NCBI RefSeq assembly: GCF_000020685.1
Contig: NC_012526.1
Span: 167,501-231,500, forward strand
DNA length: 64,000 nt
Direction of reading: 5' to 3'
Origin: Deinococcus deserti VCD115
GTDB taxonomy: Bacteria; Deinococcota; Deinococci; Deinococcales; Deinococcaceae
Shown: positions 28,954 to 37,367 of the stretch, piece by piece
Numbering within the stretch: the first letter of the stretch is position 1
How the letters are laid out: the number at the start of each line of letters is the position of its first letter
Position numbers and translations under genes: made by a program
Notes under the pieces: model-generated
Told to the model about the DNA's origin: nothing
What the model saw: the letters and a program-made list of their open reading frames with translations, nothing else
Databases searched by the model: none

Positions 28954-29637
28954 ATCAGGCACGTAAACACAGTCAGGAATGAAGCCGGCGCCGGATGCAA
29001 CGGGGCCGGCCTCCTCTATGGATTCCGTCGGCAACACCACACCCATAAGCGGGAGCTGCGTATATACGTATTGGGCAGGCTGGAGACGCTGGTCAGAAGC
29101 ATGCCGGACAAGAGCAGGAACAGCCCCCACACCTGCATGACCCACGCTGCCCAGTGAAGTTGCATATTCCTGTGTTCCATGTTGCCAATTGCCCCGGCCC
29201 GGCGGTGCTGATCTGTGTGGGTTGACTGAAGCGGTATGAAGGAGTTCGCAGCACATTGTGAGCAGAAATGTGAGAAGTGGAGATGAGCGTTGTGAGCTGC
29301 CATGGGTTGGTGTGCCGCACCACAACGCGCTACGAATCGGGGTGATTGGAGGCATCTGCAGCGTCTGGTCTATAAGGGCCTGAAGCGGCAGACGACCTGC
29401 TTGCTGCATGTCGTCTGCCACAGCTGTTAGGCAAGCTCGATAGGGTTTTGCTTTTGGGGGCAATAGCTGTTCGGGCTGCGAACGCACGGTGGGACTGATT
29501 GGAAAATCAGGCTAATTTTTTAATCCTTCCTTAAGAATTTCGGATGTTCACAGAGCGTACACATGAGTTTCTTACAGTCATGCCACCGGATTCCCGGCTG
29601 TGCGCTTGCTGTACGCGCCCTGGAAAGGAGAGCGATG
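28954..29637. other. Intergenic region between subtilase pairs
   Basis: About 680 nt. It begins with the hairpin at 28984-29010. The remainder is less GC-rich than the surroundings, and I find no credible gene: frames on the minus strand (to 29487) have a random composition. The promoter for the third subtilase should lie near 29520-29620, where the sequence turns AT-rich (TTTTTTAATCCTTCCTTAAG). Confidence 0.45.
28984..29010 (+). terminator. Possible terminator after subtilase 2
   Basis: GCCGGC-g-CCG pairs with CGG-g-GCCGGC around a GATGCAA loop (9 bp plus one internal mismatch), 30 nt after the stop. The T-rich tail is weak (CTCCTCTAT). Confidence 0.5.
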
Positions 29638-30990
29638 ATGGAAATTCTTACACGTAGACTGAATCGGTCACCCCACACTCTCGCCCTGCTCGCGGCGCTC
29701 GTACTGGCAAGCTGTAACTCCGTCACACCCGGCAGCCCCGACGCCACCCTGCAGCCTCAAACCATCAGCAGCGCCAACCCCAGCGCCTTCAAGTACCTGC
29801 ATGATCTTGTGGGCGTCCCCGCCAGAACCTCCACTGCTGATCTGGAGAAGCTGTACTCCGGCATCGTCATCACCCGCGACGTGACCGCCGGCACCGCGAC
29901 CATCGCCAACAACGCGCTGAACAAGGGCCGCTACGACAGCGCTCCCGCCGTCGAGGTCAACGAGCGCAAATTCAGTGTCGATGTCGGCGCTCAGGGCTAC
30001 AACGCCTGGAGCAGCGGGTATAACGCCTGGAGCAGTGGGTACAACGCCTGGTCCAGCGGCTACAACGCCTGGAGCAGCGGCACCACCAGCACCGCCACCA
30101 CGTTCATCGAAAACATCCCCACCTGGGACTTTGCTGGCATCGGCGGTGCCCAGGCCCTCGTTCCCGAACTGGGCAAGGGCATCAAGGTGGCGGTCATCGA
30201 CACCGGCATCGACATGAACCACCCCGCCTTCACCGGCAAAATCGATACCACCTACGCCAAGGACTACCTCGACGGCGACAAGGTCCCGCAGGACGTCAAC
30301 CTCAACACCGACGGCACCTTCTCCGCCGCCTACGGGCACGGCACGGCGGTGGCGGGCATCATCACCCAGATCGCTCCGAACGCGACCATTCTGCCTATCC
30401 GCGTGCTGGACGCAACCGGCGGCGGCGACACGGCTACCATCGCGTCTGCAATTGATTACGCGGTTGCTTCGGGCGCCAAGGTCATCAACCTCAGCCTGGG
30501 CAGCACCAGCGACTCCGCCGCTGTGAACCAGTCCATCAAAAACGCGGTGAGCAAACTGGTGACCGTCTTTATCGCCTCCGGGAACTCGGGCACCACCAAC
30601 GTGCTGTATCCCGCTGCACGCTCCCTGGACTCCGCAGCACTCGGCAACGGCAGCATCGGGATCGGCAGCGTCAACCTGCTGACCCACAAATCCAGCTTCA
30701 GCACCTACGGCGCCAACCTGGAATTCACCGCCCCTGGTGAAAACATCGTTACCGCTTTCCCCGGCAACGGGATCGTCGCGGCCACCGGCACCTCCTTCGC
30801 CACCCCGATCGTGTCCGCCACCGCAGCGCTGGTGCTCTCCGCTGGCGTCCCCATCAGAACCACGGACGACACGAAGGTATTCATGAACAACATGGCGGCC
30901 ACCGCCACACCGTCCACGGACCCCACCTACGGCACGCAACTGGGCCGGGGTACGCTGAACGCATTCAAGTTTGCAGACATCTACCGCTAA
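29638..30990 (+). CDS. Subtilase lipoprotein 3 with GYNAWSS repeats
   Basis: A 450-residue predicted lipoprotein protease (lipobox LASC). No I9-type prodomain can be seen; instead about 90 residues of unfamiliar sequence lead to four exact-length tandem repeats GYNAWSS (residues 120-147), then the subtilisin domain with Asp188 (AVIDTGID), His234 (YGHGTAVAG), oxyanion Asn in ASGNSG and Ser386 (TGTSFATPIVS). HGTAVAG and TSFATP place it in a different S8 branch from subtilases 1 and 2. AAGGAG lies 7 nt before ATG 29638; ATG 29635 is too close. The next subtilase starts 12 nt after its stop. Confidence 0.92.
   Translation: MEILTRRLNRSPHTLALLAALVLASCNSVTPGSPDATLQPQTISSANPSAFKYLHDLVGVPARTSTADLEKLYSGIVITRDVTAGTATIANNALNKGRYDSAPAVEVNERKFSVDVGAQGYNAWSSGYNAWSSGYNAWSSGYNAWSSGTTSTATTFIENIPTWDFAGIGGAQALVPELGKGIKVAVIDTGIDMNHPAFTGKIDTTYAKDYLDGDKVPQDVNLNTDGTFSAAYGHGTAVAGIITQIAPNATILPIRVLDATGGGDTATIASAIDYAVASGAKVINLSLGSTSDSAAVNQSIKNAVSKLVTVFIASGNSGTTNVLYPAARSLDSAALGNGSIGIGSVNLLTHKSSFSTYGANLEFTAPGENIVTAFPGNGIVAATGTSFATPIVSATAALVLSAGVPIRTTDDTKVFMNNMAATATPSTDPTYGTQLGRGTLNAFKFADIYR
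29995..30078 (+). repeat. Four tandem 21-nt repeats (GYNAWSS)
   Basis: Four in-frame copies of a 21-nt unit encode GYNAWSS each time, with only synonymous third-base changes. They sit directly before the catalytic domain of subtilase 3. Confidence 0.95.
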
Positions 30991-31002
30991 GGAGGAGTGA
31001 CC

Positions 31003-32181
31003 ATGTTACGCATCACGAAACAGACATTCCTGCTGGCCGGTTTAACAGCCCTGCTGGCCGCGTGTGGGACGACCACGACCACCGCCGACACCACCCTCTC
31101 CGCTCAAGCCGCCATGCCTGCGTCCACGGCCAGCATCAGGATGACCACCGCTGAGGCCGCCGGTTCCTTCGGTGCCTGGGCCACCGGTTCGTTCGGTGCG
31201 TGGGCCAGTGGATCGTTCGGTGCCTGGGCCAGTGGATCGTTTGGCGTGTGGGCCACCACCTTCGCGGATGGCACGCCCAACCCGCTGCATAACAACGTCG
31301 AGGAATGGAACCAGATCCATCTCGCCGGCGCACAGACCCTGGCTCCCAACCTCGGTGCAGGCGTCATCGTCGCCGTGATCGACACCGGCATCGACCTCAA
31401 GCACCCGGCCTTCGAAGGAACCCTTACTCCCGCGAGAACCTGGCGCGATTACGCCATGAGTGGGCGACCGGACCGCGACCCCAGCGAGGAAGGCACGCCC
31501 GCTGACCACGGGTACGGACACGGCACGGCTGTGGCGGGCATCATCCTGCAGGTGGCGCCCAACGCCAAAATCCTCCCGATCCGTGCCCTCAGGGCTACCG
31601 GAGAAGGAAGCTCGACCGACATCGCCGAAGCCATTACGTATGCGGTCGATCAAGGCGCGAAAATCATCAACGTCAGCGCCGTGGCCGACCGGGACAGTGA
31701 CATCAGTAAAGCCATCGATTACGCCTCGGTCAAGGGTGCGTACGTGGTCATGGCCGCCGGTAACCGCGGGGATCACGTCGTGCAGTACCCCGCGAGCAAG
31801 GCGGGCCTGACCAACTCCATGGGGATCATGGGCATCTCGGTGGGCAGCATCGAACGCACGTTCAAGAAGTCCGCGTACTCCAACTACGGGCACCAGCTTG
31901 AAATTCTGGCCCCCGGAACGGAAATTGTAACGGCCTACCCTGAAGGGCAGATCCGGGCGGTCACCGGGACGTCCTTCGCCGTACCTGTGGTGTCGGGCGT
32001 GCTGGCGCTGGCACTTGGGGAACGGTACAGCGCCGACAACGCGGGTCAGCTTGCCGAGAAGCTGAAATTCGGGGGGCGCAACGTCGACGAGTACAACACG
32101 GACCTGATGGGGACGATGGGTGGACAAATCCTCGGCTCTGGTCTGCTCAACGCCGAAGCGTTCCTGAACAACGTTAGGTAA
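31003..32181 (+). CDS. Subtilase lipoprotein 4 with GSFGAWAS repeats
   Basis: A 392-residue predicted lipoprotein protease (lipobox LAAC) closely related to subtilase 3. Residues 54-85 are four octapeptide repeats (GSFGAWAT/S, the last GSFGVWAT). The catalytic domain has Asp127 (AVIDTGID), His173 (YGHGTAVAG), Asn in AAGNRG and Ser324 (TGTSFAVPVVSG). The presumed prodomain is very short. GGAGG at 30991-30995 lies 7 nt before ATG 31003; the GTG at 30997 is too close. It starts 12 nt after subtilase 3 and forms an operon with it, closed by a strong terminator. Confidence 0.92.
   Translation: MLRITKQTFLLAGLTALLAACGTTTTTADTTLSAQAAMPASTASIRMTTAEAAGSFGAWATGSFGAWASGSFGAWASGSFGVWATTFADGTPNPLHNNVEEWNQIHLAGAQTLAPNLGAGVIVAVIDTGIDLKHPAFEGTLTPARTWRDYAMSGRPDRDPSEEGTPADHGYGHGTAVAGIILQVAPNAKILPIRALRATGEGSSTDIAEAITYAVDQGAKIINVSAVADRDSDISKAIDYASVKGAYVVMAAGNRGDHVVQYPASKAGLTNSMGIMGISVGSIERTFKKSAYSNYGHQLEILAPGTEIVTAYPEGQIRAVTGTSFAVPVVSGVLALALGERYSADNAGQLAEKLKFGGRNVDEYNTDLMGTMGGQILGSGLLNAEAFLNNVR
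31162..31257 (+). repeat. Four tandem 24-nt repeats (GSFGAWAS)
   Basis: Four in-frame 24-nt units encode G-S-F-G-[AV]-W-A-[ST], in the same position relative to the catalytic domain as the GYNAWSS units in the preceding gene. Confidence 0.95.
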
Positions 32182-32203
32182 GCCTCTTCCAGGGGGGTTC
32201 AGG

Positions 32204-32227
32204 GGTGCGGACGACTTCGTCCGCACC
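32204..32227 (+). terminator. Terminator of the subtilase 3-4 operon
   Basis: A perfect 11-bp stem GGTGCGGACGA / TCGTCCGCACC with a CT loop, 22 nt after the stop and followed by TCTCCTTCTTCT. Confidence 0.75.
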
Positions 32228-32595
32228 TCTCCTTCTTCTAACAACAGAACCCACAATGAGTTCAGTTCCTACATTTTGTTCAGCCTGCCTCGCTTTCTGT
32301 TGTTAATGACTGAGCGGCCTGGCCTTGCTTGCCTGGGCGAACCTCTGGCCCCCGCCCCATCTGTTTTCTCCTGCGCAACTCCAATAATCCTGCATTCCTC
32401 TCGTGCGAAGTACCCTGGAGTCAGGCACCTGCAGGAGATGCAACCTCGCCACCTGAAAGCGCTGATGGTGAAACGGAGCCGGAAGCCCCCGGTACGCACT
32501 GGGCAGCCAAGGGCAGCACAGCCACAGGTGTATGCGCACACGGCGGCGCTTCAGGCGGCTGTGCAGGTAGGGAAGAAGCAGCGAGAAAAAGAAAA

Positions 32596-32614
32596 CCCCC
32601 GCACCAGGCGGGGG
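32596..32614. terminator. Bidirectional terminator beside tRNA-Trp
   Basis: CCCCCGC-ACCAG-GCGGGGG with ATTTTTT on the plus strand and TTTTCTTTTTC on the minus strand; it ends the tRNA transcript. Confidence 0.85.
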
Positions 32615-32620
32615 ATTTTT

Positions 32621-32696
<76 letters not shown>

Positions 32697-32777
32697 TGGG
32701 ACTGTGCCGGAACACAAGCCCATATAAATTAGCAGAGGGCCACGAAACGTGCAAGAAGGCGATGACAGGCCTGAGCC

Positions 32778-32999
32778 TTACAGCACGCCACCACCGACGG
32801 ACAGCCGCAGCAGGGCAATGGCAATCACCACGGCGTTCAGCATCATGGCCCCACGGTCGCGGGCCAGGACACCAAAAATCAGGCCCAGCACCGCCGGGGG
32901 CAGCACCACCAGCCAGTTGAGCCAGCCAAAGAGTGGAAGCAGGCCCAACAGCAGCCCCAGCGCAGCCAGCACACCCAGGATCAGGGATAGGGTTCTCAT
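32778..32999 (-). CDS. Small membrane protein
   Basis: A 73-residue protein from ATG 32999 with two or three hydrophobic helices (LILGVLAALGLLLGLLPLFG, WLVVLPPAVLGLIFGVLA, MMLNAVVIAIALLRL) and one RDRG turn. GAGAGG lies just before the start. A frame continuing upstream to 33248 is antisense to nth and rejected. The fold resembles small DUF4190-like membrane proteins, but the match is not strong enough to name it. Confidence 0.65.
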   Translation of the reverse strand: MRTLSLILGVLAALGLLLGLLPLFGWLNWLVVLPPAVLGLIFGVLARDRGAMMLNAVVIAIALLRLSVGGGVL

Positions 33000-33093
33000 A
33001 CCTCTCTCTACGCTTGTGCGGGCGTGGCGGTTCCCTGGCCAGCCCAGCGGGACTAGGCCGGACGGCTTACTGTCTCCTGAACGGCAGCAGGGG

Positions 33094-33099
33094 TAGGCT
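33094..33099 (+). promoter_or_regulatory. -10 element for leaderless nth
   Basis: TAGGCT, 7 nt before GTG 33107. Confidence 0.55.
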
Positions 33100-33106
33100 G
33101 CGGCGC

Positions 33107-33775
33107 GTGACCCGCAAGCCCCAGACCGCTCGCCTTCCTGCCGGCGCCAGAACGCGCGCTCCACAGGTGCTCTCGGCCCTGGAAGTCCTGTACCCGGACG
33201 CCCGCACCGAGCTGGAGTTCCGGACTCCTTTTGAACTCCTGGTCGCAACGGTGCTCAGTGCGCAGGCCACCGATGTCAGTGTCAATGCCGCCACACCCGC
33301 CCTGTTCGCCGCCTACCCGGATGCTCACGCCATGAGCCGAGCCGAGCCGGAGGATATCGAACCCCTGATCCGGCGCATCGGGCTGTACCGGGCCAAGGCC
33401 CGCAATCTCGCGGCGCTGGCCCGGCTGCTGGTCGAGCGCCATGACGGCGAGGTGCCCAACGACTTCGATGCGGTGGTGGCGCTGCCCGGCGCAGGGCGCA
33501 AGACGGCCAACGTCGTGCTGAGCAATGCCTACGGCTACCCGGCCATCGCGGTGGATACCCACGTCGGCCGCCTCGCGCGCCGGATTGGTCTGAGCACCCA
33601 GACCAATCCGGATAAGGTCGAGGTGGACCTGCAACGCCTGTTCCCGCGCGAGCGCTGGGTATTCCTGCACCACGGCCTGATTCTGCACGGGCGGCGCGTC
33701 TGTATTGCCCGGCGTCCCCTGTGCGAGAACTGCCTCATGGCGTCCTTCTGTCCCAAAGTAGGCGTGACCCTTTGA
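33107..33775 (+). CDS. nth: Endonuclease III
   Basis: A 222-residue DNA glycosylase/AP lyase for oxidised pyrimidines. The helix-hairpin-helix with the catalytic lysine is LPGAGRKTANVV, the catalytic aspartate follows in AVDTHVGRL, and the C-terminal iron-sulfur loop C-x6-C-x2-C-x5-C is complete (CIARRPLCENCLMASFC). Deinococcus has several Nth-like enzymes; this is a full-length one. The GTG start is set by a TANNNT box 7 nt upstream. It overlaps the following MFS gene through TTGA (33772-33775). Confidence 0.95.
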   Translation: MTRKPQTARLPAGARTRAPQVLSALEVLYPDARTELEFRTPFELLVATVLSAQATDVSVNAATPALFAAYPDAHAMSRAEPEDIEPLIRRIGLYRAKARNLAALARLLVERHDGEVPNDFDAVVALPGAGRKTANVVLSNAYGYPAIAVDTHVGRLARRIGLSTQTNPDKVEVDLQRLFPRERWVFLHHGLILHGRRVCIARRPLCENCLMASFCPKVGVTL

Positions 33776-34989
33776 ACTGGACGTTCTCCAGTCAGGTCTG
33801 GCTGTACCTGGCCTCGGTCTTCAGCTTTGGGCTGGCGCAGGCGTTTGCGGCGCTGTTCCTTAATTTCTACCTGCGTGCCCTGGGACTGGGCGCCGAGTGG
33901 CAGGGTCTGCTCAATGCCCTGCCGGCGCTGACCCTGGCGGCCCTGAGCCTTCCGGCGGTGGCGCTGGCGCGGCGTATCAGCAATGCCCATACCCTGAAAA
34001 TCGGTGCGGGCCTGAGTCTGGTGGGTACGCTGCTACTGGCCAGTGCCCAGGGTCCGGCGATGGCCATTCTGGGGGCGCTGGTGCAGGGGGGTGGCGCGGC
34101 ACTGACGGTGGTGGCCGGTTCCCCGTTCATGGCCAACAACAGCGATGAGCGCAACCGGGTCACCCTATTCAGCGTTCAGAACGCCCTGATGACCGGGGCT
34201 GGCTTTCTGGGCAACCTGCTGGGCGGCCGTGTGCCTGAAACCTACGCCGCGCTGACCACCACCGAACCGGACGGTGTGGGCGCGCTGCGCGCGGCGCTGC
34301 TGGTCGCCTCGGCATTCCAGCTGCTGGGGCTGCTGCCGGTACTGCGCCTGCGCCCCAGCGGAAAGCCTGCCCGTGAAGGCCGCAGTTTCGCGGTCCGGGA
34401 TAAGCGCACCATGGCCCGGCTGGTGCTGCCCAATGTCCTGGTGGGCCTGGGCGCAGGGGCCACAATTCCCTTTCTCAATGTTTTTATTGAAGGCAAATTC
34501 AACGTGAGCTACGCCAGCCTGGGCATGCTGTTCGCCTGGACCAGTCTGGCGACGGCCGCCACGGCCCTGCTGCAACCGCTGCTGGTCGGCCGGCTGGGCC
34601 AGTTGCAGGCGGTGTTGCTTGTGCAGGCCTGCAGCCTGCCGTTTCTGGCGGTTCTGGGCTTTGCACCGCACCTGTGGATGGTGGCCGCAGCGCTGTTTAC
34701 GCGCGGCGCCCTGATGAACGCTGCTGGGCCGGTCTACAGCGCTTACGCCATGTCTGCGCTGCCTGAAGAGGACCGGCCGATGTACTCGGCCGTCAACGTG
34801 ATCGCCTGGGATGTGGGCTGGGCAGTGAGCAGCCTGCTCGGCGGCGTGGTGCGGGCCGGTCTGCCGTTTCACACAGCCTTCAACCTGCTGTTCAGCTGGA
34901 CCCTGCTCCTGTATGCCTCGAGTGTGCTGGCAATCTATCTCGGCCTGTACCGGCCAGCGCAGCGCGTCGTGCAGCCGGCGAGGTCCTGA
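33772..34989 (+). CDS. MFS transporter
   Basis: A 405-residue major facilitator with twelve predicted membrane helices in two halves (first helix VWLYLASVFSFGLAQAFAALFLNFYL; second half from about 215 with LVLPNVLVGLGAGATIPFLNVFI). The inter-domain loop (RLRPSGKPAREGRSFAVRDK) is basic as expected. The start is TTG 33772, overlapping the nth stop, so translation is probably coupled; the upstream part of the frame lies inside nth. The substrate is unknown, and its link with nth is likely positional only. Confidence 0.88.
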   Translation: MNWTFSSQVWLYLASVFSFGLAQAFAALFLNFYLRALGLGAEWQGLLNALPALTLAALSLPAVALARRISNAHTLKIGAGLSLVGTLLLASAQGPAMAILGALVQGGGAALTVVAGSPFMANNSDERNRVTLFSVQNALMTGAGFLGNLLGGRVPETYAALTTTEPDGVGALRAALLVASAFQLLGLLPVLRLRPSGKPAREGRSFAVRDKRTMARLVLPNVLVGLGAGATIPFLNVFIEGKFNVSYASLGMLFAWTSLATAATALLQPLLVGRLGQLQAVLLVQACSLPFLAVLGFAPHLWMVAAALFTRGALMNAAGPVYSAYAMSALPEEDRPMYSAVNVIAWDVGWAVSSLLGGVVRAGLPFHTAFNLLFSWTLLLYASSVLAIYLGLYRPAQRVVQPARS

Positions 34990-35103
34990 GCAGTGCTAAG
35001 GGACGCTCAATGCTCAAGTGGAATCCCCTCCAGGACGCCATGCATCTCCGGCGCGGGAAGTGGAGTGAGAGACACACAGGGCCCCCGCACGGCTGGAGGG
35101 CAG

Positions 35104-35109
35104 TAGACT
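35104..35109 (+). promoter_or_regulatory. -10 element for leaderless coiled-coil protein
   Basis: TAGACT, 7 nt before ATG 35117. Confidence 0.6.
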
Positions 35110-35116
35110 GCCCCTG

Positions 35117-35839
35117 ATGAGCGACACCGGATCTTTACAGCGCCTGCACCGCGTTCAGCAACTTGACCTGAACCTCGACACACTGCGCGCCGAGGAAGGC
35201 AACATTCCGGATGCCCTGCGCGACGCCCGCGCTCAGCAGTCTCAGCTGAACAATGACCTCGAGGACACCGAAATCACCCTGGAGGACGTAGAAAAGCGCC
35301 TGCGTCAGCAGGAGCAGGACCTGGCCACCACCCGTGAACAGATCGTGCGCGCCACGGAAGAGCAGGAGAAAAATGCTTTCGATGCGCGCGCCCAAAGCCA
35401 GTACGGCAGCCGCATCCAGATGCTGGGTGAGCGGGCCGATGAGATGGAAGAGGACCTTGTGCCGTTGCGCGAGCGCCGCCGCGAGCTCACGGAGCGTGCC
35501 TCTCAGCTGCGTGAGCAGCACCGCGCCCTGCGCCCCACGCTGAACGACCTCGAAAGCCAGGACGACACCCGTATCCAGGGCCTGCGCGATCAGGGCGAGG
35601 CTGACCGTCAGGAGCGTGCCAAGCTGGTGGCTGACCTGGACGCGCGCACCGTGCGTGAATACGACATGATCCGCAAGGCGAAAAAGGGCCTGGGGGTCGT
35701 GGAGATCCGGGCGGGACGCTGCACCGGCTGTAACGTCGTGTTGCCTGTCAACGTGCAGCAGCGCGCGGCACTGGGCAAGCTGCCGCCGGTCAAGTGCCCC
35801 TCGTGTGGTCGCTTCCTGATCCGCCTCGACCTCACCTGA
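35117..35839 (+). CDS. Coiled-coil protein with C-terminal zinc ribbon
   Basis: A 240-residue protein of the DUF164/C4-type zinc-ribbon family. Residues about 10-190 are almost all charged helix with heptad character (two long antiparallel helices are typical), and the C-terminus carries the four-cysteine ribbon CTGC...CPSC. Family members are proposed nucleic-acid or protein binding factors; the true role is unknown. It is 25 nt ahead of the Ppx-like gene and probably cotranscribed with it. Confidence 0.88.
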   Translation: MSDTGSLQRLHRVQQLDLNLDTLRAEEGNIPDALRDARAQQSQLNNDLEDTEITLEDVEKRLRQQEQDLATTREQIVRATEEQEKNAFDARAQSQYGSRIQMLGERADEMEEDLVPLRERRRELTERASQLREQHRALRPTLNDLESQDDTRIQGLRDQGEADRQERAKLVADLDARTVREYDMIRKAKKGLGVVEIRAGRCTGCNVVLPVNVQQRAALGKLPPVKCPSCGRFLIRLDLT

Positions 35840-35864
35840 GCAGCCGGGTAACGCCGGTCAAGCC

Positions 35865-37367
35865 ATGAAAGTTGCTGTTGCCGACGTGGGCACCAACTCC
35901 AGCCACCTGCTGCTGGCCGAGGCCAGCGGCGGTGACTACCGGGTGCTCGACAGCCTGAAAGACCGCACGCGCCTGGGAGAGTGCCTGGACGCGCGCGGCT
36001 ACCTGACCCCCGAGGGAGAGGACCGGCTGGCCAGTGCGCTGCTGCGTTTCCGCGAACTGAGCAGCGCGGCTGGCATCCCGGAAGTCCGGGTGTACGCCAC
36101 GAGCGCCCTGCGCGAAGCACCCAACGGACCGGAAGTCGCCGCGCGCATGCGTGAGCGCACGGGCATCTATCCCGCCATTATCAGTGGCGAGCGTGAAGGC
36201 CAGCTGACCTACCTGGGAGCGGCCGACAGCGTGGAGTTTGGCGCTGACAACGTGCTGCTTGACCTGGGGGGCGGCAGCCTGGAACTAGCCCGGGGCGGGC
36301 CTCAGGAGGCGGCCGACGTGCTGAGCCTGCCCCTGGGAGCCATTCGCATGACCCGGGCTTTTCTGACCGAGGAGCCGCCGGGCCGCAAGGCGCTCAAGGC
36401 TGTGCAGGAGCATGTGCGGAGCCTGCTGCTTCCCTTCGCGGCACGCTTCCAGGCCGGGCCGGGCACGCGCATGATCCTCTCGAGCGGCACGGCCGAAGCC
36501 GCTGCATTGGCCATCAGTGCCGGTCGTGGCCACAGCGGGGGTCACATCAACGGAGTGACCTTCTCGGTGGTGGAACTCGAGGCGCTGCTCGAACAGGCCC
36601 GCAGCAGCCGCCCAGCCGCACGGGCGCGGATTCCGGGTTTCGAGCGGCGGGTTGACACCATTGTGGCCGGGCTGGCGGTCCTGCACGCGGCGCTGGACGT
36701 GCTGGGCGCCCGCGAAGTCACAGTCAGCGAAGGCGCGCTGCGCGAGGGCATGCTGATCGAGGAACTTGCTCAGCTGCAGTCGTACTCGGGCACCCTGAGC
36801 GTGCGCCAGCGCAGTGTGCTGGCCACCGCCGAGCGCTTCGGGGCCAATCTGGCGCACGCCGGTCAGGTGGCCACCCTGTCGCGTGGACTGCTTGAGGCGC
36901 TGACGCACCTGGGTGAGCGCTTTCCTGAAGAGGCCCGCGCCCTGCTGACCGCAGCGGCCGCCCTGCATGAGGCCGGTCTGATCGTCTCGCAGAGCAGTCA
37001 CCACAAGCACAGTGCCTACCTGATCCGTCACGCGGACCTGCGCGGATTCAGTCCGCGCGACCGGGAGCTGATCGCCCAGATCGCGCGTTATCACCGCCGC
37101 AGCCCACCTAAGCCCTCGCACACCGAGTACATGTCCCTGCCTTCTGCCGACCGCACGCTGGTCTGCCGGCTGGCGGCCGTGCTGCGGGTCGCTGACGGTC
37201 TGGACCGCGCCCACGCCGGCGGCACCCGGCTGGGGGAGCTGAGCCGCGACGGGAAGGGATGGACCCTGCGTCTGAGCGGCGCGACTCCGCTGGACCTGCT
37301 AGGTGCGCGCGAGAAGGCAGACCTGTGGGCGCAGGTCTACGGCCCGCTGACCTTCAGCCCGGCATAA
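35865..37367 (+). CDS. Ppx/GppA-family phosphatase with HD domain
   Basis: A 500-residue protein. The N-terminal actin-like half (about 1-300) has the phosphate-binding VADVGTNSSHLLL, GEREGQLTYLG and LDLGGGSLEL loops of exopolyphosphatase/pppGpp phosphatases. The C-terminal half (about 310-490) is an HD-like helical domain with LHEAG.IV....HHKHS and IARYHRRSPP. The reaction is hydrolysis of polyphosphate or (p)ppGpp; which is preferred cannot be told from sequence alone. It begins 25 nt after the zinc-ribbon gene. Full length. Confidence 0.9.
   Translation: MKVAVADVGTNSSHLLLAEASGGDYRVLDSLKDRTRLGECLDARGYLTPEGEDRLASALLRFRELSSAAGIPEVRVYATSALREAPNGPEVAARMRERTGIYPAIISGEREGQLTYLGAADSVEFGADNVLLDLGGGSLELARGGPQEAADVLSLPLGAIRMTRAFLTEEPPGRKALKAVQEHVRSLLLPFAARFQAGPGTRMILSSGTAEAAALAISAGRGHSGGHINGVTFSVVELEALLEQARSSRPAARARIPGFERRVDTIVAGLAVLHAALDVLGAREVTVSEGALREGMLIEELAQLQSYSGTLSVRQRSVLATAERFGANLAHAGQVATLSRGLLEALTHLGERFPEEARALLTAAAALHEAGLIVSQSSHHKHSAYLIRHADLRGFSPRDRELIAQIARYHRRSPPKPSHTEYMSLPSADRTLVCRLAAVLRVADGLDRAHAGGTRLGELSRDGKGWTLRLSGATPLDLLGAREKADLWAQVYGPLTFSPA

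Larger units (their letters stand above)
32182..32620. other. Intergenic region between subtilase 4 and tRNA-Trp
   Basis: It holds the subtilase terminator, an 11-bp perfect inverted repeat TAACAACAGAA (32239-32249) / TTCTGTTGTTA (32295-32305) with a 45-nt spacer, and the tRNA terminator at the right end. The open frames here read as non-coding. Nothing else is recognised. Confidence 0.5.

Noticed and set aside
28840..29487. Possible minus-strand gene between subtilases 2 and 3
   Set aside because: Composition and lack of any start signal suggest chance; part of it is antisense to subtilase 2.
29995..30078. Repeat array as a CRISPR or minisatellite
   Set aside because: The repeats are in-frame, contiguous 21-nt units encoding a uniform peptide within a protease gene, so they are protein repeats.
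29668..30939. Minus-strand frame of about 420 codons over subtilase 3
   Set aside because: Extremely Gly/Val/Ala-rich translation caused by the codon bias of the real gene on the other strand.
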